From JAPLKB01 sp964429485 (lineage in GTDB: Bacteria; Desulfobacterota; Syntrophorhabdia; Syntrophorhabdales; Syntrophorhabdaceae), in assembly GCA_964429485.1 (NCBI GenBank), contig CAYSBW010000041.1, positions 1-20,932 on the forward strand: a stretch of 20,932 bases of DNA, given 5' to 3'. The position numbers and the translations under genes were made by a program. This document shows, piece by piece, positions 6,441-15,224 of this stretch. The stretch's first letter is position 1, and the number at the start of each line of letters is the position of its first letter. Under the pieces are notes generated by a model that saw only the letters and a list, made by a program, of their open reading frames with translations, was not told the DNA's origin and searched no databases.

Positions 6441-7859
6441 TCAAACAGGCTTTGCCTTCCAGAAATAATTCACTATACCTTTTCCCTGAAAAAGCTTTCT
6501 GAAGGTCATTTCCAGTTCCATTCCTGTTTCAACACTATCAAGATTATAGTCGGTAAGCTCGCATATCAGTCTTCCGCCTCCGTCAAAGTCAATTACACCA
6601 TTGAGTCCGGGTGGATTCAATGTGGGCTGCAACTGATCTATCGCATAGGTGAAGAGCTTGCCTTTCTTATCTGAAAATTTGTAATCCTCAAAATCATCCT
6701 TTGCCTGACAGCTGACACAAATCCGCGATGTCTGACCGATAGGATGAATCTGCGGTGTTCCACACTTCCTGCATTTTGCCCCATAGAGGGCTCTTATGTT
6801 CTTGCGCTCTCTCCAGCGTGCAGAAAGAGAAGGTTCTGCTCTTTCCGGCAAACCTGAAGGCTCAAGGGGAATCATATTTCGCCAGATAAGGTATTTCCCG
6901 TAATCTACAGGCACTTTCGCAGCCAATCTATCCTTCATCGATAACCCGGACTTTATGTTGGATACTTTGTCAGTTACTTTTAAAATAAAAGCATCAGCAC
7001 CATCGCCGTAAAATGCCAGGAGGATTCTGTCGCCTGGTTTTGCCTCTTCAAGGGCTGCCTTCAGCATGATTATTGCTGCTGCTGATCCTGTATTGCCTAT
7101 CTGTTCGTAGAGATGGTCCTGCACCTGGTCCTTATTAAAGCCTAAGGCTTTTGCAATGTTTCCATGGGATCTGCTGTCAGGCGCATAAAAAACAATTCTG
7201 GAAAAATCTGCTGCTTTAAGATTGTTCTTCTTCATCAGGCCTTCAATTGCCTCAACTATAATCGGACTGAAACCTGCTTCATCTATAAAACGTCCTTCTC
7301 CACTCTGTATAAAATCATCCTTCTGAGTTCTCCAGAGATCTGTAAAATCACTGAAAACAGAATGTTTATCTTCAATATCCGCTATTACATTCTTTGATCC
7401 CACCATAATTGCCGCGGCTCCGTCCCCGAGTATCTGTTCGAAACGCCCCTTCGGAGCGCCAATACGACAATCCGAGGCAGCTACAAGCACAGATCCGGCG
7501 GAACCTGCCTTCACAGCATCAATTGCCGATTTCATGGCAATTGCCCCTGATCTCAGGGAATTCGTAAAATCAACGGTGTAACAATTGTTTTGTAAATCAA
7601 CAGCACCTGCAATAATGGCAGCGCTCTGTTTTTCCCTGTATGGCGCAGTAGTAGTGGCAAAATAAAGTCCCTCAGGCTCTTCCTCAGTGCCCTTGAGACA
7701 TTCCAAGGCAGCAGCAACAGCCATTGTTACAGAATCCTCATCATAACCTGCAACAGCCTTTTCATTACTGCCACCCTTCGAGCTCCATATCTTTCCTATT
7801 TCATTCATGCTGAGTCTATATCTGGGGATATAGACTCCAATCGATGTAATCCCTATCAT
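6441..7859 (-). CDS. HMG-CoA-synthase-like domain fused to a DUF35 zinc-ribbon/OB domain
   Basis: This 472-residue fusion has a thiolase-fold HMG-CoA-synthase-like part at residues 1 to about 330 (opening GITSIGVYIPRYRL; IGNTGSA at 254-260 with the conserved Asn256). A DUF35 module follows at about 340-472, with a CxxC/CxxC zinc ribbon (C363, C366, C381, C384) and then an OB-fold. Free-standing DUF35 proteins bridge thiolase and HMGCS in archaea and partner BbsB in anaerobic toluene degradation. The catalytic Cys of HMGCS/KAS III falls at Leu102 (DFTNSLRSGA), and the His of the HQPN-type motif at Tyr225 (FYAPDSRS). The domain may therefore be structural, acyl-CoA binding or catalytically altered. 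A GGAGGT site lies seven bases before the ATG. I expect it to bind the thiolase encoded just downstream. Confidence 0.85.
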   Translation of the reverse strand: MIGITSIGVYIPRYRLSMNEIGKIWSSKGGSNEKAVAGYDEDSVTMAVAAALECLKGTEEEPEGLYFATTTAPYREKQSAAIIAGAVDLQNNCYTVDFTNSLRSGAIAMKSAIDAVKAGSAGSVLVAASDCRIGAPKGRFEQILGDGAAAIMVGSKNVIADIEDKHSVFSDFTDLWRTQKDDFIQSGEGRFIDEAGFSPIIVEAIEGLMKKNNLKAADFSRIVFYAPDSRSHGNIAKALGFNKDQVQDHLYEQIGNTGSAAAIIMLKAALEEAKPGDRILLAFYGDGADAFILKVTDKVSNIKSGLSMKDRLAAKVPVDYGKYLIWRNMIPLEPSGLPERAEPSLSARWRERKNIRALYGAKCRKCGTPQIHPIGQTSRICVSCQAKDDFEDYKFSDKKGKLFTYAIDQLQPTLNPPGLNGVIDFDGGGRLICELTDYNLDSVETGMELEMTFRKLFQGKGIVNYFWKAKPV

Positions 7860-7905
7860 TTATAAAACCTCCGGTGCCCCCCTTTTTACAGACAGGGCAA
7901 TTGCA

Positions 7906-9504
7906 TTAAGACCTTTTGACTTCTATGCCTGCTTTTTCCCTGTCCCAGGTATTCGGAGTTATTCCAGCCTCTTTCAGGAGATATTTTTGAACCCTTTCAG
8001 TCGGTGTCTTGGGCAAACTGTCCATAAATTCAACAAAACGGGGCACTGCAAAGTAGGGCATTCTTTCAACAGCAAATTCAATCAATTCTTCAGGAGTCAT
8101 TTTTTCGCCCGGTTTAAGGACTACACATATTTTTACTTCATCTTCAGGCATTTCAGCCCTGACCGCAACTGCTGCTGATTCAAGAATTTTGGGGTTTGTA
8201 TTTATAGCTGTCTCCACTTCAAAAGATGAGATATTTTCTCCTCTTCTTCTTAGTGAATCCTTTTTTCTGTCTATGTAGTAATAATAGCTGTCCTCATCTC
8301 TTTTGGCAAGATCTCCTGTATGGAACCAGAGATTTCTATATGTTTCAAGGGTCTTATCCGGCATATTATAATATTCAAGCATCATTGTAAAAGGCTCTTT
8401 CGGACGAAAAACAATCTCTCCCGGTTCGCCTACAGGCACTTCGTTGTCGTAGTCATCAACAAGCTTTATCTCATAAATAGGAAGGGCCTGTCCGCATGAA
8501 CCAGGTCTTCTATCGTAGAGTGTAGTGTGGATTGGTATGCCTATTTCCGTCATCCCGAACCCTTCCATACATTTTAATCCAAATCTTTTTTCAAAAACAT
8601 CCATTACATTCTGTGGACAACCGGCGCCAAAGGCAATCTTGACTGGATTATCAATATCTTCAGGTTTTTCAGGCTGTTTTGCCAGTATGGGTATAACTGC
8701 TCCAAGATAATTGAATTGTGTGGCACCACAACGCCGTATGTCATCCCAGAAACGGCTGGCACTGAATTTATCTGAAAGAACAACCTGGGCTTCTGCAAGG
8801 AGGGCTGTAATAACGGTAAGGCACTGGCCGTTCATATGATAAAGAGGCATGAATGTATAGAAGATATCATCCCTTCCTCCTTCACGAAGCGGAAGCAACT
8901 GCTCTGCCACTGTAATCCAGCATTTGTGGGGGCCAAGGGCGCCCTTTGAAAGGCCTGTTGTTCCTGATGTATAAATGATGTTCTGTGGATCTGACGGATA
9001 TATTTTAACATCAACAGGTGTATCAGGGGCATTGAAAAATTCTTCAAAGCTTATTGTAGGAATTTTGTATCCAGCAGCTTCCTCTTTCTTGAATCCACCA
9101 AGGACTACAACTTTTTTTATTTTTGGCAGGGCATCTTCTATGATTTTTACCCGGTCAAGATATTCGCGGTCTATAAAAAATACTTTGGAATCCGACTGAT
9201 CAACGATGTGCCTCAGGAATTCACCTTTGTAAGATGTGTTTATAGGAACTTCCACAGCTCCCATTTTGGCTGAACCAAACCATATGTGTATATACTCCGG
9301 ACAGTTTGCAAGCATAATGCTGATCTTATCCCCTTTTACAACTCCGTGATTGATAAGAGCATTCGCACAACGATTTGCGTAACGATTCATCTCGTCATAG
9401 GTAAATGACTGATCTTTAAATCGGAGAAAGATTCTCTCAGCATTTCTTTGCGCTCTGTCTTCGATTAATTCGGACAGCACCTGTGGTGTAGATGTTTTTG
9501 ACAT
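7906..9504 (-). CDS. Acyl-CoA ligase (AMP-forming, CaiC/DitJ-like)
   Basis: This 532-residue member of the ANL superfamily activates a carboxylic acid as acyl-AMP and then acyl-CoA. The A3 phosphate loop TSGTTGLSKG is at 179-188, A5 GFGMTE at 315-320, A7 FHTGDL at 394-399, and A8 RRRGENIS at 419-426. The N-terminal PINTSYKGEFLRH is typical of the crotonobetaine/DitJ-like branch. The C-terminal A10 motif reads PKTPTERVQK. The usual catalytic Lys after Gly is Arg504 in this alignment, so either the Lys at 507 serves or this branch differs. The start has an AAGGAGAT site; a 13-bp hairpin sits just upstream. In the operon it would convert a free acid, perhaps the carboxylation product, to its CoA thioester for the thiolases. 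Confidence 0.9.
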   Translation of the reverse strand: MSKTSTPQVLSELIEDRAQRNAERIFLRFKDQSFTYDEMNRYANRCANALINHGVVKGDKISIMLANCPEYIHIWFGSAKMGAVEVPINTSYKGEFLRHIVDQSDSKVFFIDREYLDRVKIIEDALPKIKKVVVLGGFKKEEAAGYKIPTISFEEFFNAPDTPVDVKIYPSDPQNIIYTSGTTGLSKGALGPHKCWITVAEQLLPLREGGRDDIFYTFMPLYHMNGQCLTVITALLAEAQVVLSDKFSASRFWDDIRRCGATQFNYLGAVIPILAKQPEKPEDIDNPVKIAFGAGCPQNVMDVFEKRFGLKCMEGFGMTEIGIPIHTTLYDRRPGSCGQALPIYEIKLVDDYDNEVPVGEPGEIVFRPKEPFTMMLEYYNMPDKTLETYRNLWFHTGDLAKRDEDSYYYYIDRKKDSLRRRGENISSFEVETAINTNPKILESAAVAVRAEMPEDEVKICVVLKPGEKMTPEELIEFAVERMPYFAVPRFVEFMDSLPKTPTERVQKYLLKEAGITPNTWDREKAGIEVKRS

Positions 9505-9533
9505 TATATTTATCTCCTTTTAAAAAAATTGTG

Positions 9534-9567
9534 GTTCTGTCCTCCTCTTCTCAAAGGAGGACAGAAC
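9534..9567 (-). promoter_or_regulatory. Intra-operon hairpin before the acyl-CoA ligase
   Basis: A perfect 13-bp inverted repeat (9534-9546 and 9555-9567, GTTCTGTCCTCCT/AGGAGGACAGAAC) has an 8-base loop. On the minus strand, CACAA and seven Ts (9528-9522) follow, and then the ligase ribosome site. It sits 28 bases past the PpsA-like stop. It could be a partial terminator or attenuator, or an mRNA processing site adjusting ligase and downstream expression relative to the kinase genes. Confidence 0.6.
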
Positions 9568-9594
9568 TGTTTTATTCTCTTGTCTTAATTAAAA

Positions 9595-11286
9595 TTATTT
9601 ATCCTTATCAAGGATAAATACTACGCCTCTGTTTCCATCAACCCATATCTTGTCACCGGTTTTAATTTTCTGGGTAGCCTCAACAGTTCCTGAAACACAG
9701 GGTATTCCAAATTCTCTTGCCATAATAACAGGATGAGACAGGGCACCACCTCCGTCAGTAACAAGTCCTTTGATAATTCCGAATACTACCATCCATGCAG
9801 TAGAAGTTCCCGGAGCGACAAGAATATCACCTGGTTTCAATTCAGATATTTGATCCACGCTCATAATAACCTTTGCTATTCCCTGGAATGAACCTGGAGC
9901 ACAGGCCGCACCGTATAAATCTGCCTTAAGTTCTTTCCGCACAACCGGCACCTGGGCTGAAACCTGAAGAGTTGGATCGCTTCTGACAACATCCTGGGCA
10001 AAAGCTATATCACCAAAAAATGGCGCAGGCTCAATAGTCATGTTTTCTTCCCAGGCTTTTTTCCTGCGTTCTACATAGGGACGAAGGTTGACTCTTCCCA
10101 TCGGTATGGCAGCTTTACGTATTTCATTGGGATGAAGGAAGAAAACATCCTGTGGAATATCAATAGATCCACTTTTTGCAAATCTTTTTCCGAATTCCTG
10201 TAAAATCCAGCGCCCTATTGCACCGATATAACAGTCGCAGAAGTATCCATGATCCTCGCTCCAGTAGCCAGCCTTCTGTGAAGCCTTGACAAGGAGAGCA
10301 AAAGCCGGTCTTTGAGCTTCAGGAACTTTTGCAAGAACTTCCTTTTCTGCTTCCTCACGATCCTTGATTACACGTTCACGCTCTACATCAAATTTAAAAA
10401 CAGTCTGTGTCATGAGAAGTTTAATTCTTCCAATAGCCTGTGAAGGTTTTTCAAGCCAGGTAGGGCTGTCATAGCCATGGGCACGGTCAGAACGCCAACC
10501 GTGTTCAAGCAGAAACTCATAATAAAGATCAAACCATTTTTTGCCTGCATCTGTTGTTTTCAGTTTTCCAATAAGCTCCTCATCATCCGTTGTGTTTGTA
10601 AATGTTTCTTCCAGACCCATTTCAACAGCCTTTCTGCCAAGCCCCCACATCATACGTCCAAGTTTCATATCCTGATTTTCAAAACCGGACATGAGTTTAT
10701 GAAAATTCACATCAACTGACGGTTCATTTCCGAAAATAGTTCTCCACATTTCCTGAAGAAGACCCACTATATACATGGCTGCCATGAGCATATAAAAGTG
10801 GGTTTCCCCTTCCTTCCTGTTAATAATAAAGGCAAAATCAAGGAAAAAACTTAAAAGGTCGGCATTGCTAAGCTTTTGTATATCCTGCCAGTCTTTTAGT
10901 CCCCGTGATTCTTTTGCATGTCTGTACATTCCAAGCAATTCTTCCTTAAGGGGGTCCCAGACAGCATCAAAATCCTGGAGAAAGGGTTTAATTTTTTCTC
11001 TGAAAATAGGCTCCCTTTCCTTTGCCTCTTCAGGAGTGGTGCGAATGGCTGTAATATAAGGATAGCCCTTGACAAACCGGGAATCCCAGCCGAAAGTTGT
11101 TGGCAGACAGAGTGTTTCAGCCCCGTAACGGACACCATGGTAATACCAGTACCAGCCGATACCCATGTATGCAGGCTTCATCGGAGGCCTTCCGTGGACT
11201 ACATCACACAGAAGAACACCATATTCCTTCGTATCCTTCTCATCATCAAACTCGTAAAAAGATAAATCATAAGCATCATGTAACAT
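9595..11286 (-). CDS. PpsA-like phosphotransferase subunit (phenylphosphate synthase/PEP synthase family)
   Basis: This 563-residue protein ends in a PEP-utilising-enzyme mobile domain (about 470-555). Its phosphohistidine motif TDGGGALSHPVIMAREFGIP places the catalytic His at 518. The N-terminal two thirds are helical and rich in Trp and Tyr, and I do not recognise them outside this family. Phenylphosphate synthase of anaerobic phenol degraders has the same split layout: PpsA carries the His and PpsB the ATP-binding domain. The pair transfers phosphate from ATP through His to the acceptor oxygen. A GTG at 11331 and an ATG at 11301 are also in frame. I chose ATG 11286 because GAGGGGG lies seven bases before it and the others have no ribosome site. 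Lengths (563 and 340) fit PpsA and PpsB. The acceptor is unknown; no UbiD-type phenylphosphate carboxylase is nearby. Confidence 0.85.
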   Translation of the reverse strand: MLHDAYDLSFYEFDDEKDTKEYGVLLCDVVHGRPPMKPAYMGIGWYWYYHGVRYGAETLCLPTTFGWDSRFVKGYPYITAIRTTPEEAKEREPIFREKIKPFLQDFDAVWDPLKEELLGMYRHAKESRGLKDWQDIQKLSNADLLSFFLDFAFIINRKEGETHFYMLMAAMYIVGLLQEMWRTIFGNEPSVDVNFHKLMSGFENQDMKLGRMMWGLGRKAVEMGLEETFTNTTDDEELIGKLKTTDAGKKWFDLYYEFLLEHGWRSDRAHGYDSPTWLEKPSQAIGRIKLLMTQTVFKFDVERERVIKDREEAEKEVLAKVPEAQRPAFALLVKASQKAGYWSEDHGYFCDCYIGAIGRWILQEFGKRFAKSGSIDIPQDVFFLHPNEIRKAAIPMGRVNLRPYVERRKKAWEENMTIEPAPFFGDIAFAQDVVRSDPTLQVSAQVPVVRKELKADLYGAACAPGSFQGIAKVIMSVDQISELKPGDILVAPGTSTAWMVVFGIIKGLVTDGGGALSHPVIMAREFGIPCVSGTVEATQKIKTGDKIWVDGNRGVVFILDKDK

Positions 11287-11364
11287 TTGTTGCCCCCTCA
11301 TTAGTTTTTTTTCCGTGACACATTCAGCCACGGTTTTTGTTAAACACTTCTAATTCTTCTCATT

Positions 11365-12387
11365 TTACTTGACAGCAAACATACCAAGCATAAGATCAAG
11401 AACCTGATCCACTGCATTCTGCTTTGCTATGACAACAGGACGAGTCTGCAACAGAACAATATTGGGAAAAGGCTTGTCTTCATCCACTGCCCACTCGATA
11501 TCCTGAGGCATTCCAAAGTGAGCCTCCAGCTTATTGGCAAGTGTTGTGATCTCATGCAATTCCTCATCGCTCACACAATATGAACAGGCTTTGTCAGGTG
11601 AAAGTTCTACATCTTCGATTCCACAATCCAGACAAACTGTGCTTTTGTCTTTTTTTCCAAGGGTTCTCTCACGTATTTCCAACGTCTCCTTGTCAAGAAC
11701 CCAGCGGTCAGGCATAAGTTCACCACTGACAACGCTTTCTCCCAGGCCCCAGTTTGCTTCAACTATAACCTTTGTTGTATCTCCTGTATTAGGATCAGCC
11801 CCGAAAACAATGCCGGCAGAACGGGCCTTTACCATGGACAGTACAGCCACACCAATAGGCTCATTACTGAGAGGAAGATCTTTAGTAATACGAAAAGCAA
11901 CAGAGCGCTCATTACAGGTGCTTGCCCAGACTTTACGTATCTTATCAAGGAGATCTTCCCTGCCCTTTACGTTCAGGTAGGTTTCATATTGTCCGGGATG
12001 GCTGACTGCTCCGGCAGAACGCGTTGACACAGCCAGATCCTGAATCCCGGCATCATCACAGAGTTTGCTGTAATAGGACAGGATATCCCTGGACATTTCC
12101 TCAGGAATTGTTTTGGACATTATCGTTTCCCGCATTTTTAAACTAAGCTGACGGATGCCATCAATATCATCGGCTGTTGGTTTGTGATCCTTGACATAAT
12201 CTTCGATTTCTTCGGCTGCTCCGGTAAGGTTCATAAACATACTGTAGGCGCTGATAGATAGAGCAAATCCCCTGGGCACAGGGAATCCTGCCCTTGCCAT
12301 TTCTCCAAGATTTGCACATTTTTTCCCTACAATGTGATAATCTCCTTTACCAAGTTCATCCAGCCAGTAAATCCATTTTTCCAACAT
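11365..12387 (-). CDS. PpsB-like ATP-binding subunit (PEP synthase N-terminal domain)
   Basis: This 340-residue protein is a stand-alone PPDK_N/ATP-grasp-like domain. VGKKCANLGEM is at 20-30, STRSAGAVSHPGQYETYLNV at 121-140, EANWGLGESVVSGE at 210-223, DIEWAVD at 296-302, and LLQTRPV at 312-318. In PEP synthases this half hydrolyses ATP and phosphorylates the His of the mobile domain. Here that His is on the next gene product, so the two should form one enzyme. An insert carries CLDC (252-255) and CSYC (268-271), a CX2C-X12-CX2C pattern that I do not associate with PEP synthases and that may bind a metal. The start is supported by AAAAGGAGG. The small CBS-domain PpsC subunit that stimulates phenylphosphate synthase is not in the window. 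Confidence 0.85.
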   Translation of the reverse strand: MLEKWIYWLDELGKGDYHIVGKKCANLGEMARAGFPVPRGFALSISAYSMFMNLTGAAEEIEDYVKDHKPTADDIDGIRQLSLKMRETIMSKTIPEEMSRDILSYYSKLCDDAGIQDLAVSTRSAGAVSHPGQYETYLNVKGREDLLDKIRKVWASTCNERSVAFRITKDLPLSNEPIGVAVLSMVKARSAGIVFGADPNTGDTTKVIVEANWGLGESVVSGELMPDRWVLDKETLEIRERTLGKKDKSTVCLDCGIEDVELSPDKACSYCVSDEELHEITTLANKLEAHFGMPQDIEWAVDEDKPFPNIVLLQTRPVVIAKQNAVDQVLDLMLGMFAVK

Positions 12388-12484
12388 TGCTTCCCTCCTT
12401 TTAAGCTTTCTCTTGATACACTTTTATAATTCAATAATGAATAACACAACACTCTTTCTGCTTTTTCTTCTTACGGACATTTTT

Positions 12485-13720
12485 TCATTTGCCCTTTGAT
12501 TCTTTTAACATTTTATCAAAGGCTGTAACCATGGCTTCTGCAAAATCCATATCTTCCAGGTTGCATGGAACATCAACAAGTTCCACATCAGGATCAAGCC
12601 CATTTTTTAATGCATCAACAAAAACCCGGTCGCCCTTGGGATCATAGAGGACAGAACCCTCCCTGTCTATTGCAGACCAGCCCTTTAAAGGAAAGAAAAA
12701 TTTAACAGGCCCTTTGGCTTTATTGAGTTTTTCCCTGTAAAAACGGGCGGCATATTCGAGTTCATAGGCATTGTATCGGGTCATAGACCTCATCTCATCC
12801 ATTTTCATTATACATGGTCTTGACATATACTGTTCCCTGTTTTTTCGAGTGACACCGCATCCTGTCAGATTTATTGTGCATGGAGCAAGAATCATAGGAA
12901 TTCCCCTCTCACAGATTGCATCGAGCCTCTCCATACCTGCAGGTCTGTTTCCCTGAAATATCTCCTCAATCAAACCAGCAGGTACAATATCTATAACACC
13001 GTCAAAAAAACCCTGGGAAATCAGTTTGTCCATAGCTCTTTCGCTTATCCCCTGAGCATGGAAGGTACAGACATTATAGCCTTTCTTTTCCAGCAATTCT
13101 TCAACCTGTCGGGCACATTTCGGACAGAAACCTATTTCTGTTATTGCAACTGACGGATATGGCAAAGACAGGGAGGAAGGTGGAAGACTTTCCTCAACCA
13201 ACCCGGAAATCACTCCTGCAACCTGTCCGATAGCATGGGAGAGAAGCTTGTTCATGCCTGTAAACTCCATTATTATCTGCATAACAAGTATATCCATAGC
13301 ATCGAACCATTCTGCCGAGTACACGGGCATTGCAGCAGAAGTGGCTATTACTTTGGGCACACCAAAGGGAAGTCTGGACATTATCCGCGATCCCATCAGC
13401 GCCATTGATGCTCCGCCAAGGGATATTGCTCCATCCACTTCATTTCTGGACAGCAGCTCCAGAATCTTCAACTGCGCCCCTTTTACCATAACTTCAGCCT
13501 TCATAAACCTGTCACGGGAAGCTTTAAAATCTTCTGTATTTCTGCCAACAAGGCCGGCCATCTCTTCCGGCGTAATATCAACTCCCTCTGTCGGCTTTCC
13601 ACCAAGACTTACATCCATCAGAATTACTCTGTGGCCTCTGGAGATAATCTTATCTTTTAAAAAACGCAAATGCTCGCCCTTTGTGTCGCAAGTTCCCATA
13701 ACAACAATTGTTTTACCCAT
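12485..13720 (-). CDS. Tm-1-like ATP-binding protein (UPF0261)
   Basis: This 411-residue protein belongs to the UPF0261/Tm-1 N-terminal family. It opens with the hallmark VVMGTCDTKGEHLRFLKDKI (residues 6-25). DGAISLGGASMALMGSRIM (96-114) and PFGVPKVIATSAA (118-130) follow. The second half shows CPKCARQVEELLEKKGYNVC (199-218) and HAQGISERAMDKLI. The family is named after tomato Tm-1, whose N-terminal domain binds ATP; no bacterial reaction is established that I can name. Homologues are often next to a TIM-barrel PEP-hydrolase-like partner, and none is present here. CPKC replaces the more usual GVTTPC in this position as I recall it. It lies between the carboxylase and phosphotransferase genes, so it may act on the phosphorylated or carboxylated intermediate. 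That is inference. Confidence 0.85.
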   Translation of the reverse strand: MGKTIVVMGTCDTKGEHLRFLKDKIISRGHRVILMDVSLGGKPTEGVDITPEEMAGLVGRNTEDFKASRDRFMKAEVMVKGAQLKILELLSRNEVDGAISLGGASMALMGSRIMSRLPFGVPKVIATSAAMPVYSAEWFDAMDILVMQIIMEFTGMNKLLSHAIGQVAGVISGLVEESLPPSSLSLPYPSVAITEIGFCPKCARQVEELLEKKGYNVCTFHAQGISERAMDKLISQGFFDGVIDIVPAGLIEEIFQGNRPAGMERLDAICERGIPMILAPCTINLTGCGVTRKNREQYMSRPCIMKMDEMRSMTRYNAYELEYAARFYREKLNKAKGPVKFFFPLKGWSAIDREGSVLYDPKGDRVFVDALKNGLDPDVELVDVPCNLEDMDFAEAMVTAFDKMLKESKGK

Positions 13721-13750
13721 ATACAGCCTCCATTATCATGGTGTTATTTA

Positions 13751-15223
13751 TCATGTCCTTCCATATGTCTGAGCCAGGGCAGTCACAGCAGCAATTGCCG
13801 CAACTCTCCTGCGTTCATCAGAAAGTCGGGGTAATTTCTTCTCCAGAGACATTTCCTGCTCCACTATTCTCTTCATTTCATCAGGAAGTGCAGTTTCTCT
13901 TTCAAGAAAGTATGTGCTGAGATCTCCTCCTATAAAACGAGGGTTCTCCATAACTGCCTTGTGAAAAGGTATATTATTCTTCGGTCCTCCTATAACATAT
14001 TCCCAGAGTGCCCTGCTCATTCTGCTGATAGTTTCATTACGGTCTCTGCCCCATACAATAAGCTTTGCTATCATTGGATCATAAAAAGGAGGTATTGTAT
14101 AACCTGTATAAACTCCGCTATCAACACGGATACCTCCTCCTCCGGGGGCACTGTAGCTTGTAATCCTGCCCGGGGTGGGAACAAAATCATCCAGCGGGTC
14201 TTCAGCATTGATACGGCATTCTATTGCACTACCGTTTATACGGATATCTTTCTGGGTAAAGCTCAAGGGAAATCCCGAGGCAATGCGAATTCCTTCCTTT
14301 ACAATATCAACACCGGTTACCATTTCAGTTACAGGATGCTCTACCTGAACCCTCGCATTGACTTCCATGAAATAAAATTTTCCATTGGTAAAGAGAAACT
14401 CCATTGTTCCCGCGCCTTCATATCCCACAAGTCTTGCCCCGTTAGCAGCCAAGGCGCCCATTCTTGAACGCATCCTCGGAGTAACTGCCGGAGAGGGTGA
14501 TTCTTCAATCAGTTTCTGATGCCTCCTTTGGATAGAACATTCACGTTCTCCCAGATGAATAGCATTTCCATGGGAATCTCCAATAAGCTGGAATTCAATA
14601 TGACGCGGGTTGACAAGGTATTTTTCTATATAAACATCGGAAATTCCGAAGGTTGTTCCTGCAATGGCCTGTGTTGACTCCAGGGCTTTGGCAAGATCGA
14701 CTTCCCTTTCAACAATTGTCATTCCAATACCACCGCCACCTCCAGAGGGCTTTATGATTACAGGATATCCAACCTCGTTGGCAATGCTTTTTGCCTGTGA
14801 AAATTCCGTAACACATTCATCTGTTCCAGGCACTACAGGAACACCTGCTTTTATCATTTCCCTTCGAGCAGCCACCTTGTCACCAAGAAGTGTAAGCACT
14901 CTACTTGAAGGACCGACAAACTTAATCCCTTCAACTTCACAGGCAGAGGCAAACTTGGGATTCTCAGCAAGGAATCCATAACCAGGATGTATTCCATCGG
15001 CTCCGCATTCCTTTGCCACGTCGATTAATTTGCCAATATTAAGGTAACTCTGAGTTGCCGGTGCAGGGCCTATAAGATACGCTTCGTCAGCATATTTAGC
15101 AAAGAGGGCATCCCTGTCTGCCTCTGAATAAACAGCTACCGAAGAAATCCCCATCTCCCGGCAGGCACGCATAATACGTATTGCTATTTCACCACGATTG
15201 GCTATAAGAATCTTTTTCAGCAT
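13751..15223 (-). CDS. Biotin carboxylase subunit (AccC/PycA type)
   Basis: This 490-residue biotin carboxylase converts biotin on its carrier, bicarbonate and ATP to carboxybiotin. It has the full motif set: ILIANRGEIAIRI at the N-terminus, the Gly-rich ATP loop KPSGGGGGIGM (158-168), ERECSIQRRHQK (226-237), and the metal/biotin segment MEVNARVQVEHPVTE (286-300). No residue appears lost. It is about 40 residues longer than a minimal AccC, with a C-terminal helical tail typical of the pyruvate carboxylase A subunit branch. It starts one base after the stop of the carboxyltransferase/biotin-carrier gene, so the two are surely co-translated and form one carboxylase. No AccA, AccD or other carboxyltransferase is nearby, so the partner is the upstream protein. 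Confidence 0.95.
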   Translation of the reverse strand: MLKKILIANRGEIAIRIMRACREMGISSVAVYSEADRDALFAKYADEAYLIGPAPATQSYLNIGKLIDVAKECGADGIHPGYGFLAENPKFASACEVEGIKFVGPSSRVLTLLGDKVAARREMIKAGVPVVPGTDECVTEFSQAKSIANEVGYPVIIKPSGGGGGIGMTIVEREVDLAKALESTQAIAGTTFGISDVYIEKYLVNPRHIEFQLIGDSHGNAIHLGERECSIQRRHQKLIEESPSPAVTPRMRSRMGALAANGARLVGYEGAGTMEFLFTNGKFYFMEVNARVQVEHPVTEMVTGVDIVKEGIRIASGFPLSFTQKDIRINGSAIECRINAEDPLDDFVPTPGRITSYSAPGGGGIRVDSGVYTGYTIPPFYDPMIAKLIVWGRDRNETISRMSRALWEYVIGGPKNNIPFHKAVMENPRFIGGDLSTYFLERETALPDEMKRIVEQEMSLEKKLPRLSDERRRVAAIAAVTALAQTYGRT

Positions 15224-15224
15224 A

